64,000 bases of DNA from Chryseolinea serpens (GCF_900129725.1 NZ_FQWQ01000001.1:558001-622000), one strand, 5' to 3'. Counted from the stretch's first letter, positions 36,238 through 45,344 are shown. Numbers and translations are program-made. Notes: a model not told the origin generated them from the letters alone.

Positions 36238-37110
36238 CTATCGCCTGCTTCCCGACAGTTTGAATTTTATGGGCATAACGAACTGGCTGTTGACGGGCTT
36301 TCCCTCAAAGAGGCCTGGCTTCCAGTTGTCCAATGCATTGATGGTGCGAAGCGCTTCGGCGTCGCATTCAGGGTCGAAGCCTTTTAGAACACTGGTGTCG
36401 GCTAATTTGCCATCCTTTCGAATGACCATCGAAACGAAAACAGTTCCCTCTTTACCGCCTCTGCGCGCTGATGCCGGATAATGCAACGTACGTCCTATAT
36501 CTTTGGCCAGGGCATTCATGCCGCCCTTATACTCGCCGGGGTTGGTTGTCATGGCAAAAACGGTGTCTTGGTTGCTCAACTGCACGGCGAAGGTGGCCTC
36601 GGTTACCGAGTTGACAATCACGTGAAAGAAGTGCCGCTCGCTGTTGGTTCTCACCAGAATGGTTCCCTTGCCACCAGGAAGCATTTCTACACCTTCCGGT
36701 GACCAGAAGTGTTTATAAACCGTGTTATATTTAGCATCGGTCGTGGTCTCCATGCGCGGTTTCGCGTCGGGATAATAGTAGCGATGCGTACCCTGCTCAT
36801 CACCGTCGCGATAGTCTCCCTCGTGTTCCACTGCTCCGTTTTCGTAGTACTAGACGGTCTTGCCATCCCGGACCATTTTTTTTCCATTGAACTTCTGTTC
36901 CGAAACGGTTTCAATCTTGCCGGAGATGTAATAATCGCGCACGACCGTGAGCGATTCTTTTTTCTCCAGCGTTCTGTAATAGGTTGCTCCTTCTGACCCG
37001 GTCAGCGGCGTCCAGTCTTTGTCAAAATATTGTTTCGGGAGTTCGCTGTCTTGCGCTTTCGCGGATGTGTAAAGGATCAAGGCAACCAGGGGGATAAAGA
37101 ATCGATTCAT
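36238..37110 (-). pseudogene. TonB/YwqK-like protein (copy 2) interrupted by one TAG
   Basis: The middle paralogue would be 290 codons long. It starts with a good signal peptide (MNRFFIPLVALILYTSAKAQ) and ends with a full TonB C-terminal domain (LHYPASARRGGKEGTVFVSM). A single amber codon at 36850-36852 lies between GKTV and YYENGAVEHEG. The paralogues read GKSLSYYEDG and GKMLRYYESG there. The reading frame is the same before and after, so the damage is one base change. The gene is either recently inactivated, read through at low level, or affected by a sequence error. The remaining 197 codons could restart at an internal ATG at 36831 but would lack a signal peptide. Confidence 0.85.
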
Positions 37111-37136
37111 AACGTTTTGACGTATCTATTGGGTTA

Positions 37137-38000
37137 CTATGGAAGCCTGAAATATATCGGCAAAACAAACCTCGACTTCGTCACCTGGCCCAACCTCTCG
37201 CCGGGAATCCACGGTTTCATGGAAGCAATCGCAGCAACCGCCACCGCATCCAATGCAGGGTGAACTCCCTTCACAACTTTGACGTCGGTCACGTTACCTT
37301 TTTTGTCGATGACAAATGAAACGAATACCGAACCAGACACCCGCTTTCGTCGAGCCTCCTTGGGATACGTCAAACGACCTTGAATGTGACGGCTCATCGC
37401 CTTGATCCCGCCTTTGTATTCTGCTGGTTTCTCCAACGCAACGGAGGTCGTGTCGCCGGTGATTTGAGATACCTTGTAGGCGAATACCGTCACTGAATCC
37501 TTCACTTCTTCATACACATCAAAACCCGGTTCATTGATTTCGACGTTGATCACGCCTTTTCCATTCGGCAACAGCTCGTGGCCATCTTTTGAAAAGTAAT
37601 GAATGAAAACCTCCTCAGCACCCAGTGCGGCGGTCCTGCTTTCCTTTTGCAGCGACCCGTTCTCGTAGTAGGTCTTTTGCGTCCCGACACGCTTTCCATG
37701 GTCCCATCTTTCTTCCTCTTTCAGAGCGCCGCTTTCGTAGTATCGCAGCATTTTTCCGTGAGCTGTTTCGAGAGCCTCATCTAAGTACTCTGCGTATCGC
37801 TGTTTTTTTCCAGAAATGTAATAGTTACGAACCAGGTAAATGCTGTCCTTTTGCTCAACCGTTTTGTAAAATGCAGCTGTTTTCGGATCGGTGACCGCTT
37901 CCCAGTCTTGGTTAAAATATCCGGCGATTTGTTCGGCAGATTGGGCTGTCACACGCGTTGCGGCCAGCAAGGCGATCGTCAAAAAAAGGCAGAATTTCAT
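37137..38000 (-). CDS. TonB-family periplasmic protein with YwqK-like repeats (copy 3)
   Basis: A 287-residue secreted protein (signal MKFCLFLTIALLAATRVTAQ). YwqK-like repeats (LRYYESGALKEEERWDHGKR, GTQKTYYENGSLQKESRT) precede a C-terminal TonB domain (LTYPKEARRKRVSGSVFVSFVIDKKG). It is the first of three tandem genes in the same direction; spacing to the interrupted copy is 26 bases, so they likely share a transcript. All three have the pattern AQ..(YFDxDW)..YYRTLE..YYISGK near the start of the mature protein, showing common ancestry. The role may be signalling or envelope assembly; there is no direct evidence. Confidence 0.88.
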   Translation of the reverse strand: MKFCLFLTIALLAATRVTAQSAEQIAGYFNQDWEAVTDPKTAAFYKTVEQKDSIYLVRNYYISGKKQRYAEYLDEALETAHGKMLRYYESGALKEEERWDHGKRVGTQKTYYENGSLQKESRTAALGAEEVFIHYFSKDGHELLPNGKGVINVEINEPGFDVYEEVKDSVTVFAYKVSQITGDTTSVALEKPAEYKGGIKAMSRHIQGRLTYPKEARRKRVSGSVFVSFVIDKKGNVTDVKVVKGVHPALDAVAVAAIASMKPWIPGERLGQVTKSRFVLPIYFRLP

Positions 38001-38157
38001 AGGGAGTGTAACGCCGGGGATATGCAGATTTCAGGGAACGTAATAGCAGCGTGCAAGCTAACAAAGAGGCATACAAATCGCAACCCTCCCGGGGACGCAA
38101 CATTCTCACGAGCAAGTGAAACAACATTGCCTCGAACGAAGTTTATTAACATATACC

Positions 38158-39006
38158 ATGGAAGCCGACATCCACACCCTCTACACCTCCGGATTCTACC
38201 GCGTCATCGACTTCAAATGCCGGTGCACCGACTGCCGCACGTCCAAACCAGAATATAGCGAATCGTTCAGCATCAGTTATGTGCGCAAAGGCAATTTTCT
38301 CTTCAACGTCTTTCGCTACGCGCTGGACTCTTACAGCGGCTGCGTGCTGGTGACCAAGCCCGGCTACGAACGCACGGTGACGCACACCCACGAAGTGCCC
38401 GACGAGTGCACCATCTTCGATTTCAGAAACGACTTTCATGCAGCCCTGATCGAGCAGTACGGCAACCTCCCTTTCTTCCGGAACCCTGACCTCCACTCCA
38501 CCCTGATCCGCACCACGCCTGAAATGGAGTTTCTGCACCATCACATCCTGCGCCTCATCCTAACCCAGGCCGGCAGCAAACTGGAGATCGACAACCTTGT
38601 GCTCGAGGTGATCGAAAAAACGCTGGCACGCATCGGCGACTACACGCCCGACCATCGCATCAACCCGAGACTGAAAAAGAACCACCTCATCACCATCGAA
38701 ACCGCCAAGGCCTACATCGCCGAAAATTTCGTCAACGACATCTCACTCCTGGAGATCGCCCGGCATTGTTGCGTGAGCCCCTTCCATTTCAGCCGCATCT
38801 TCAAAACATTTACCGGCGAGCCACCCCACCGGTTCCTGCTGTCGGTGCGTCTGAAAAATGCGGAGTTACTCTTAAAGAATACCAGTCTGCCCGTAGCCGA
38901 CGCAGCGTTCTCGTCGGGATTTAACAGCATCGAATATTTCACTGCGGCGTTTCGCCAGCGCTATCACTGCCCACCGGCCACCTACCGGAAAGGCGTCCCC
39001 GCCTAG
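38158..39006 (+). CDS. AraC-family transcriptional regulator
   Basis: A 282-residue regulator. The N-terminal part is cupin-like with several cysteines (FKCRCTDCRTSKPEYSE), which might bind metal or sense redox. The C-terminal double helix-turn-helix is clear: SLLEIARHCCVSPFHFSRIFKTFTGEPPHRFL and VADAAFSSGFNSIEYFTAAFRQRYHCPPATYRKG. The start MEADIHTLYTSG is preferred; a longer frame to 38116 is not protein-like. It is divergent from the TonB-like triplet and 151 bases upstream of a DinB-fold gene on the same strand, its likely target. Confidence 0.92.
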   Translation: MEADIHTLYTSGFYRVIDFKCRCTDCRTSKPEYSESFSISYVRKGNFLFNVFRYALDSYSGCVLVTKPGYERTVTHTHEVPDECTIFDFRNDFHAALIEQYGNLPFFRNPDLHSTLIRTTPEMEFLHHHILRLILTQAGSKLEIDNLVLEVIEKTLARIGDYTPDHRINPRLKKNHLITIETAKAYIAENFVNDISLLEIARHCCVSPFHFSRIFKTFTGEPPHRFLLSVRLKNAELLLKNTSLPVADAAFSSGFNSIEYFTAAFRQRYHCPPATYRKGVPA

Positions 39007-39157
39007 TACGCTCCCCAAAAAGAGCAAGATTCCTAAAGTCCCCTTCCCTACCCACGACTAATTTTGCTATTGCTAAAGGGGTATCAAAAAATCGTTCGGC
39101 CGGACGTTTCGTTTGCGCATGCCCTGTAGCGAATGTTAAATCATAAATTTTTATACC

Positions 39158-39559
39158 ATGAAAGATCTGTTAAAGACATTGGAAAATTCAAAGACCTACA
39201 CCCTCAGCGTGGCGCAGGCCATGCCCGACAAAGGCTATACCTCCAAGCCCGCAGAAGGCGTCTGGAACTTTGGCGAACTGCTGCACCACATTGCCTATGG
39301 CATTCAATGGTGGGAGGATAACTATATAAAAGGCAACAAGGTGGATTGGAATCCTCCGGCGGCGAACACCGGGAAGAAAGAGGTTGCGGCCTATTTAAAC
39401 AAGGCCTACGACGACCTGAAAAAAACGCTCGGTCATGCGCTTACACCCGACCAGGTAAAGGGTTTTTATGCTACGCTGGACCACATCACCCATCATCGTG
39501 GACAGGCTGTCACCTATCTGCGCGCACAGGGTGTTACTCCGCCGGAGTATCTGTATTGA
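39158..39559 (+). CDS. DinB-like (YfiT-fold) metal-binding protein
   Basis: A 133-residue four-helix-bundle protein of the DinB superfamily. The expected metal histidines are H44 (LLHHIAYG), and H109 and H113 in the DHITHHRGQ motif. Family members include thiol-S-transferases for bacillithiol or mycothiol and proteins of unknown role. The layout AraC regulator then DinB is frequent in Bacteroidota. A strong terminator follows after 37 bases, so it ends the transcript. Confidence 0.92.
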   Translation: MKDLLKTLENSKTYTLSVAQAMPDKGYTSKPAEGVWNFGELLHHIAYGIQWWEDNYIKGNKVDWNPPAANTGKKEVAAYLNKAYDDLKKTLGHALTPDQVKGFYATLDHITHHRGQAVTYLRAQGVTPPEYLY

Positions 39560-39596
39560 TGAGCCCTTGATTTGAGAGACATTTGAATAAATCAGA

Positions 39597-39622
39597 AAAG
39601 CCGGTTCACGCCGGCTTTTTTA
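39597..39622 (+). terminator. Intrinsic terminator
   Basis: AAAAGCCGG / CCGGCTTTTTT with a 6-base loop, just after the DinB-like gene. Confidence 0.9.
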
Positions 39623-39721
39623 TACATTGGTTGCTGCGATCGAATTCAAAGAAAAGAAAACCAAACCATCCACCCACCAACAACACCATTGCCTTCGACA
39701 GTCCCACATCATCACGGTCCA

Positions 39722-40474
39722 TCACTCCGCCGCCCACAAAATCGCATTTCTCACCAGCATCACATAATTCGGATCCGTACACAACGAAGCATCGTGCCCA
39801 ATCCCAATATACACCACGCGATGATAATGCTCATTGGTCCAAATGATGGGATGATCGCCCATAGGCTTGTTCTGCTTGTAGGTAGACTCATCCGCCGTCG
39901 CGAGCACATGCACATTTGAGCGGGGACTTTTGTTAAATTCATACCATTCATCCGCCACCTCAAAACGCTCCGGCAGGTTTCGCATCACGGGATGCTGACG
40001 GTCCTCCACCACCACGCTACCTTTTTGAAACGCGGGATGTGGCGAGTAGATCACGTCGCCCATAAGACTCTCGAACCATTGCCAGTAGCGCGCACCCGGT
40101 TTTAGAAAATCCTTGCCCGTCAATCCCGCAGCATGCAACCCAACCCAGCCCTTGCCCTGGCGGATGAATTTCTCCATGGCGTCTTGTTGCCCGCGCGTCA
40201 TATCGAAGGGCGCCAGCTGCACCTGCACGATCACCTGGTATTGCGCGAGATTGGCGTCGTTGAGTTTGCTGGTGTCGGCCGTGATGTCGATGACAAAATT
40301 GTTTTTAGCGGCCAGCGACTCGAGAAAGGGTTTGGCCGCAGTCATCATCTGGTTATGATCCGGATGCCCCGACAACAACGCCAACACCCGAAACCCCGGC
40401 TTGCCCTGCGCCACGCCCCATGCCACCAACACGGCAAAGCACGTCAACAAAACACGTCTCAAAAAGGTATCCAT
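39722..40474 (-). CDS. ThuA-domain protein, secreted (copy 1)
   Basis: A 250-residue protein with a Sec-type leader (MDTFLRRVLLTCFAVLVAWG, cleaved near AQG). The mature part is a ThuA/class-I glutamine-amidotransferase-like fold: RVLALLSGHPDHNQMM, YQVIVQVQLAPFDMT, GKGWVGLHAAGLTG, RYWQWFESLMG, HPVMRNLPERFEVADEWYEF and HPIIWTNEHYHRVVYIGIGHD. In bacteria ThuA proteins are linked to trehalose and other glycoside use through keto-intermediates. It lies just downstream of a second ThuA gene on the same strand (78-base gap), probably in one operon. Confidence 0.92.
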   Translation of the reverse strand: MDTFLRRVLLTCFAVLVAWGVAQGKPGFRVLALLSGHPDHNQMMTAAKPFLESLAAKNNFVIDITADTSKLNDANLAQYQVIVQVQLAPFDMTRGQQDAMEKFIRQGKGWVGLHAAGLTGKDFLKPGARYWQWFESLMGDVIYSPHPAFQKGSVVVEDRQHPVMRNLPERFEVADEWYEFNKSPRSNVHVLATADESTYKQNKPMGDHPIIWTNEHYHRVVYIGIGHDASLCTDPNYVMLVRNAILWAAE

Positions 40475-40552
40475 GAAAAATAAAATTAGTCTCTAAATAA
40501 AAGCTCCACCATCATGTCACCAACAACAAATCGCGGTCTCACCACGGATTCC

Positions 40553-41326
40553 TCACTTCTTCGAAGCCCACTCAATAGCATTACTGAACATTTTCTTGTA
40601 GTCCGCGCTCTTAAACAAACTCGGATCATGTCCCATAAAAATATAAACGTTCCGCGCTTTGTATTTCGGATTCGTCCACACCACCGGGTGATCCCCCATC
40701 TTGATATCGCTATTCGGCGAGTAGGTCCCTTCATCCACACTCGCCAGCACATGTACATTGGCTCGTGGGCTGGCATCGTAAGTATAGAACTCCTCTTTTT
40801 CGATAAAGAACTTGCCCGGAATTTTTTTCATCACGGGATGTGCCTTGTCTTCTACGTTTACCGTGGCCGAGACGAACGTGGCAATATAATTTTTGAAGCG
40901 GATGCTTCCCATAAATTCATGAAACCAGGGCCACATGGCATAGCCATCGAACTCGCCCAACAACGTGGCGTGATGGAACCCGATCCAGCCGCCTTTGCCC
41001 TCGTTGATGTAGCGTTCGAAAGATGCTTTCGCGGAGTCGCTCCACATGTAGGGCGGATAGTTCAATTGGATAAAAAGCTGGTACTGCGCTAAAAATGCGT
41101 CGTTCACTTTTTCGGCATTCTCGATATAGTCGATTGCGAATCCCTTGGTCTTGGCTTCTTCCTCCAGCCACAACCGGGCGGCGTCCACATAGGGCCGGTG
41201 ACGGTCGCCCATTTCGGCCAGCACGACAACTTTAAATTTGGGTGATTTTTTCTTTTGCGCCATCGCCGGCGACAGGCTCATTGCCATAAACACACTGCAC
41301 ACACAAAGGAGATAGAATTTTTTCAT
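40553..41326 (-). CDS. ThuA-domain protein, secreted (copy 2)
   Basis: A 257-residue ThuA-fold protein with signal MKKFYLLCVCSVFMAMSL cleaved near AMAQ. Matching segments are KVVVLAEMGDRHRPYVD, FIQLNYPPYMWSD, GKGGWIGFHHATLLGEFDG, WPWFHEFMGSIRF, HPVMKKIPGKFFIEKEEFY and HPVVWTNPKYKARNVYIFMGHDPS. It is a diverged paralogue of its downstream neighbour. It is divergent from two Gfo/Idh/MocA genes across 243 bases, so the four may be co-regulated for keto-sugar metabolism. Confidence 0.92.
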   Translation of the reverse strand: MKKFYLLCVCSVFMAMSLSPAMAQKKKSPKFKVVVLAEMGDRHRPYVDAARLWLEEEAKTKGFAIDYIENAEKVNDAFLAQYQLFIQLNYPPYMWSDSAKASFERYINEGKGGWIGFHHATLLGEFDGYAMWPWFHEFMGSIRFKNYIATFVSATVNVEDKAHPVMKKIPGKFFIEKEEFYTYDASPRANVHVLASVDEGTYSPNSDIKMGDHPVVWTNPKYKARNVYIFMGHDPSLFKSADYKKMFSNAIEWASKK

Positions 41327-41569
41327 AGGTCGGAAGTTGGACGTCTATTGCTATTTACAATAAAGTATAAACTTTTGCAGCAGTTTCTTTTGCATGGTTT
41401 ATTCTTGATGTGCGTACGTCAATTGCGACATGCTAGCGGCGGGCACCCGCGAGGTGGTTTCGCCTGTTGAGAGAAAGATGTGCACGACTCCATCACCGCG
41501 ACAGGAATGTTGTTGCACTTCTGTGTGAGAACTGCTAAACTTGTCACACACCACACAACCCAAGCCATT

Positions 41570-42667
41570 ATGTTTCGTCTCGTTTCTTTTCTCCTCCTGA
41601 TCGTATTCGCCGCGAGCGCCGCCGCCCAAACCAACAGCAAACCCTTTCGCATCGGGGTGGCTGGTCTCAACCACGGTCACGCCGGTGTGATCCTGAGCCG
41701 CGCCCACGACGGCGACATAGAAATTGTCGGCATCGCCGAACCCGACCGCATCCTGGCCGAACAATACCTGAAAAAATTCAACCTCCCCCTCACCCTCTGG
41801 TACCCTACGCTCGCCGAGATGCTCGACAAAGCCAAGCCAGAAGCCGTCACGGGCTTCAACAGCACGTTCGATCACCTGGAAGTGGTGAAGGCCTGCGCCC
41901 CGCGAAAGATTCACGTGATGGTAGAAAAGCCGCTGGCCGTGAACAACGACCATGCCCGCCAAATCGCGGCGCTGGCCGAGCAACATAAGATCCATGTGCT
42001 CGTCAACTACGAGACTACGTGGTATGGCAGCAACACCGACGTCAGCAGCCGGTTCATCACCGACCACCCTTTTGGCAAGATTCGCAAAGCCGTGGTACAC
42101 GACGGCCACCAGGGACCGAAAGAGATCCATTGTGGTCCCGAATTTTTGGCGTGGCTGACCGACCCGGTCAAAAATGGTGGTGGCGCCCTGATGGACTTTG
42201 GTTGCTATGGCGCCAACCTGCTCACCTGGCTACACCAAGGTGTGCGCCCGCTGGCCGTGGTGGCGGTGACGCAACAACTCAAACCCAACCTCTATCCTAA
42301 AGTAGACGACGAGGCCACCATCGTGCTCACCTACCCCGACGGCCAGGCCATCATCCAGGCATCGTGGAACTGGCCCTTCGGCCGCAAGGACATGGAGATC
42401 TATGGCGAAACCGGCTATGTGCTGGCCGACAAACAAGGCTCCCGCATCCGTTCCGCCCAGGACAAGCCCGAAGAATACGTGAAAAGCCCCGAGTTGAAAA
42501 AGCCTTATAACGACCCCTTCGTCTATCTCGCCGCGGTGGTGCGGGGTGAGATCACGGTGGGACCTTCCGACCTGTCGTCGTTGCAGAACAACCTGATCGT
42601 GGTAGAGATCCTGCAGGCGGCAAAGGAATCGGCGCAGCAGGGCAAAACCGTCTATCTGAAGAAGTAG
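41570..42667 (+). CDS. Gfo/Idh/MocA-family oxidoreductase, secreted
   Basis: A 365-residue protein with a Sec signal (MFRLVSFLLLIVFAASAAAQ). The Rossmann part is IGVAGLNHGHAGVIL, in which the usual GxGxxG reads GLNHGHAG, a known variant in exported members. EKP at 119-121 has the conserved Lys, and GGGALMDFGCYGANL follows. It differs from the other two Gfo proteins of the window in using Sec rather than Tat, and in this glycine-loop variant. It is followed 103 bases later by a second family member on the same strand. Confidence 0.92.
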   Translation: MFRLVSFLLLIVFAASAAAQTNSKPFRIGVAGLNHGHAGVILSRAHDGDIEIVGIAEPDRILAEQYLKKFNLPLTLWYPTLAEMLDKAKPEAVTGFNSTFDHLEVVKACAPRKIHVMVEKPLAVNNDHARQIAALAEQHKIHVLVNYETTWYGSNTDVSSRFITDHPFGKIRKAVVHDGHQGPKEIHCGPEFLAWLTDPVKNGGGALMDFGCYGANLLTWLHQGVRPLAVVAVTQQLKPNLYPKVDDEATIVLTYPDGQAIIQASWNWPFGRKDMEIYGETGYVLADKQGSRIRSAQDKPEEYVKSPELKKPYNDPFVYLAAVVRGEITVGPSDLSSLQNNLIVVEILQAAKESAQQGKTVYLKK

Positions 42668-42770
42668 ATCGCCGTTGTTTTCTTTGTCGTTGCACGCTGC
42701 AAAGGGGAATCGTATATTCGGTTCGGCCGTTCGCGAATGCGAAAAAGCCCTAACCAAAAAACCGAATACC

Positions 42771-43859
42771 ATGATCTCCCGACGATCGTTTATGCAACGC
42801 GCAGCCGCCGGCATGGCAGGCCTGTCGTTTGCCGAAAGCGCCTTCTCCAACATTCTGGTGCCTCAGAAAAAAGAACGCCTTGGCGTGGCCCTGGTGGGTC
42901 TGGGATACTATAGTACCGATCTCCTGGCTCCGGCCCTGCAACTGACCCAGCACTGCTACCTGGCTGGCATCGTCACGGGCACGCCGGCCAAGGCCGAGCA
43001 ATGGAAAAAGCAACACAACCTGCCCGACAAGAACATCTACTCCTACGACAACTTCGACACCGTGGCCAACAACCCCGACATCGACGTGATCTATGTGGTG
43101 CTGCCGCCTTCCATGCATGCCGAATACAGCATCCGTGCCGCCAAGGCAGGCAAACACGTGTGGTGTGAAAAACCGATGGCCGTTTCGGTGGCCGAATGTC
43201 AGAGCATGATCGATGCCTGTAACAAAAACAAAGTGAAGCTCGCCATCGGCTACCGACTGCACCACGAGCCCAACACCCAGCAGATCATGAAATTCGCCAA
43301 GGAGCAGGCCTATGGCAAGGTGACGAAGGTGGAAGCAAAAGCAGGCTACTTCGATCCGCGGACCGATCATTGGAAACAAAAGAAAAACATGGGCGGTGGC
43401 GTCATGGGCGACATGGGCGTGTATCCGCTGAACGCCGCGCGCTACAGCACGGGCTTGGAGCCGATCGCCGTCACAGCGCAGGCCTCCACCACGCGGCCGG
43501 AGATCTACAAGGAAGTGGAAGAGACGATGAACTTCATGCTGGAATTCCCCGGCGGGGCCACGGCCCAATGTGAGGCCAGCTTTGGCAAAAGCATGAACGA
43601 CCTGATGGTAACGTGTTCGAAGGGTTGGTATAAGCTGTCGCCTTTCCAGGCGTATAGCGGGGTGAATGGCGTGACCAGTGATGGGAAGACATTAAATGCT
43701 GTCATTCCGAACGAGCAGGCCCGGCAGATGGATGATGACGCGTTGGCGATTATGAATAACACTAAACTGTTGGCACCGGGTGAGGAAGGGTTGCGAGATA
43801 TTCGGGTAGTCGAAGCGGTATATCGGTCAGTGGCACAGAAGAAGCGTGTGATGGTATAA
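42771..43859 (+). CDS. Gfo/Idh/MocA-family oxidoreductase, Tat-exported
   Basis: A 362-residue protein with Tat leader SRRSFMQRAAAGMAGLSFAE, Rossmann motif GLGYYS (43-48), EKP at 133-135, and the active-site strand GGGVMGDMGVYPLNAARY. It is the near relative of the 33451 product (shared GTPAK, NNPDIDVIYV and KAGKHV blocks). It is probably a glycoside 3-oxidase-like or glucose-fructose-oxidoreductase-like enzyme acting in the periplasm. It is second in a two-gene unit ending at a terminator that lies inside the convergent neighbour. Confidence 0.92.
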   Translation: MISRRSFMQRAAAGMAGLSFAESAFSNILVPQKKERLGVALVGLGYYSTDLLAPALQLTQHCYLAGIVTGTPAKAEQWKKQHNLPDKNIYSYDNFDTVANNPDIDVIYVVLPPSMHAEYSIRAAKAGKHVWCEKPMAVSVAECQSMIDACNKNKVKLAIGYRLHHEPNTQQIMKFAKEQAYGKVTKVEAKAGYFDPRTDHWKQKKNMGGGVMGDMGVYPLNAARYSTGLEPIAVTAQASTTRPEIYKEVEETMNFMLEFPGGATAQCEASFGKSMNDLMVTCSKGWYKLSPFQAYSGVNGVTSDGKTLNAVIPNEQARQMDDDALAIMNNTKLLAPGEEGLRDIRVVEAVYRSVAQKKRVMV

Positions 43860-43875
43860 ATGCCCTAACGGGCTT

Positions 43876-43903
43876 GCCCGCCGAAGCTTTTGCGAAGGCG
43901 GGC
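43876..43903 (+). repeat. GC-rich hairpin after the Gfo genes
   Basis: GCCCGCC / GGCGGGC stem with a 14-base loop, 17 bases after the stop codon. It may protect the 3' end of the mRNA or act with the following terminator. Confidence 0.55.
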
Positions 43904-43928
43904 GGTCGAAGCAAATGCAAAACAAAAT

Positions 43929-44870
43929 TCAAAGGCCGAGGTTGTCCATCTCGGCTTTTTCGTAGTCGCCGTCTTCGGCGGGATAGCGGAGTTGGCTTTC
44001 GAATTTGCCGCTTTGTTTGGCGAGGGCCCAGATCAGGCTTTCACCTGCGGGAATGCTGGTGAGCTTTGACTGGAAGATGGGGTCTTCAAAAGCTTTCTCG
44101 GCATCGATAATGTTCCAGCCTTTTTCTTTGAACATCTTGATCAGGTCACCCAGGAACAAGGCATTCACCAGGTTGTGGTGGAGCAACAGAGTATGATGAA
44201 TGTGCCGCCCCGTGAGTTGAAAAGAGAGTTGCTCATAGTACTGCGCCCGCGCATAGAGATGCTTCAGATAAAATTGACGAAAGCCCTCGAGGTTGGCTTT
44301 GGGGTCTGCTCGTAGCCGTTTCAACAACCGGCTATCGATATACCAATCCGACGCATCGATGGTGACGTGGCCATTCCGGTACTGATGCTCCCGCAACAGA
44401 TCGCGAAAGGCTTCGACTTTGGGTGCGGTATCGCCTTCTTTCAGATAGGGAAACCGAAACATGCGAATGTACTGACCGTAGTGTTGGATGATAGAATCGG
44501 TGCGCAGAAATTCGAGCTTGAATTTTTCGAAGGGCACGGATTTACTGCCGTAGTTCAGATGTGAATAGGTGTGATTTCCGATGCGATGACCGGCGTCGTT
44601 CCATTGCGTGAGCAAGTACTTTCCCTTTGCATCCAATTTGTTAAATCCCGTCACAAAGAACACGGTCTTTAGTCCGGCATCATTCAAATGTTTCAGCAAC
44701 ATGCCGTTCCACTGCTCAAAAGTATAGCCGGGCATGTTGTTGGTCACACCATCGTCGAATGTAAAGCTGACCGTGGGTTGTGCATAGCCGGTGACGACGA
44801 GAAGCAAGAAGCACAGCGTGGTGAGGTGCCTGGTCTTGATGACAGGTTTTTTGGATTCATAACGGTTCAT
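43929..44870 (-). CDS. Polysaccharide deacetylase (NodB-type), secreted
   Basis: A 313-residue carbohydrate esterase family 4-type enzyme. After a leader (hydrophobic stretch HLTTLCFLLLVVTGYAQ) come the NodB motifs: TFDDG (37-41, catalytic base and metal Asp) and HTYSH (100-104, metal His pair). Later come RFPYLKEGD and VTIDASDWYID. It removes acetyl groups from cell-wall or capsule sugars such as chitin-like polymers; the actual substrate is not known. The start is MNRYESKKP; an earlier in-frame start has no leader character. Its last codons overlap the terminator of the convergent genes. Confidence 0.92.
   Translation of the reverse strand: MNRYESKKPVIKTRHLTTLCFLLLVVTGYAQPTVSFTFDDGVTNNMPGYTFEQWNGMLLKHLNDAGLKTVFFVTGFNKLDAKGKYLLTQWNDAGHRIGNHTYSHLNYGSKSVPFEKFKLEFLRTDSIIQHYGQYIRMFRFPYLKEGDTAPKVEAFRDLLREHQYRNGHVTIDASDWYIDSRLLKRLRADPKANLEGFRQFYLKHLYARAQYYEQLSFQLTGRHIHHTLLLHHNLVNALFLGDLIKMFKEKGWNIIDAEKAFEDPIFQSKLTSIPAGESLIWALAKQSGKFESQLRYPAEDGDYEKAEMDNLGL
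43934..43960 (+). terminator. Intrinsic terminator inside the end of the convergent gene
   Basis: GCCGAG / CTCGGC stem followed by five T residues. It serves the plus-strand Gfo genes but sits within the last ten codons of the minus-strand deacetylase gene. Confidence 0.75.
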
Positions 44871-44906
44871 CAACAATGTTACAGAATACGGCGATACGTT
44901 ACAAAT

Positions 44907-44939
44907 AAAAGAAGCTGTCCTTTTCGGGACAGCTTCCTT
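44907..44939 (-). terminator. Intrinsic terminator
   Basis: GGAAGCTGTCC / GGACAGCTTC stem followed by TTTTATTT on the minus strand, after the 44957-45340 gene. Confidence 0.9.
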
Positions 44940-44956
44940 CACGCGTGTTATATCAA

Positions 44957-45340
44957 CTAAACAGCAGGACGAATTTCAACAGCGACATTTGCCTTGGAAG
45001 CTTTCCGTCCGCGGAAGAAAAGATAGAGATTGAAAAATAACATCAATCCCAAATAAATAGAGAACCCTCCGATTTTCTTGCTCAGGATCTCAACAATCTG
45101 CTGACTGGATGCCACGGCCGCGTAGATCTCCAGGATCCACAAAGCAAATCCGACATTCAAAAGATAGAAGCCCACTTCAAAAAGTTTGTTGGTGGCCATC
45201 GCGATTTCCGTTTTTCCGCGAAAAATATCCAGCATGAAAACACGGCTGTTTTTGAAAAGCGTGTGGGCAACATACCACGTTAACAACAACGTTACGGGCA
45301 GATAGATCAGGTAGGCGGTGAGGACATATGACGTGTTCAT
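44957..45340 (-). CDS. Small integral membrane protein, tandem paralogue b
   Basis: A 127-residue protein with three to four predicted helices (VLTAYLIYLPVTLLLTWYVA, GFYLLNVGFALWILEIYAAV, FSIYLGLMLFFNLYLFF) and a basic tail. The block HTLFKNSRVFMLDIFRGKTEI followed by NKLFEVGFYLLNVG matches VLFRNGRPFLLAMLGEAAIT and NRLLLTGYYLINLG in the next gene, so the two are diverged paralogues. The 5-base gap suggests one transcript. No named family recognised; role unknown. Confidence 0.8.
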   Translation of the reverse strand: MNTSYVLTAYLIYLPVTLLLTWYVAHTLFKNSRVFMLDIFRGKTEIAMATNKLFEVGFYLLNVGFALWILEIYAAVASSQQIVEILSKKIGGFSIYLGLMLFFNLYLFFRGRKASKANVAVEIRPAV

Positions 45341-45344
45341 AAGA

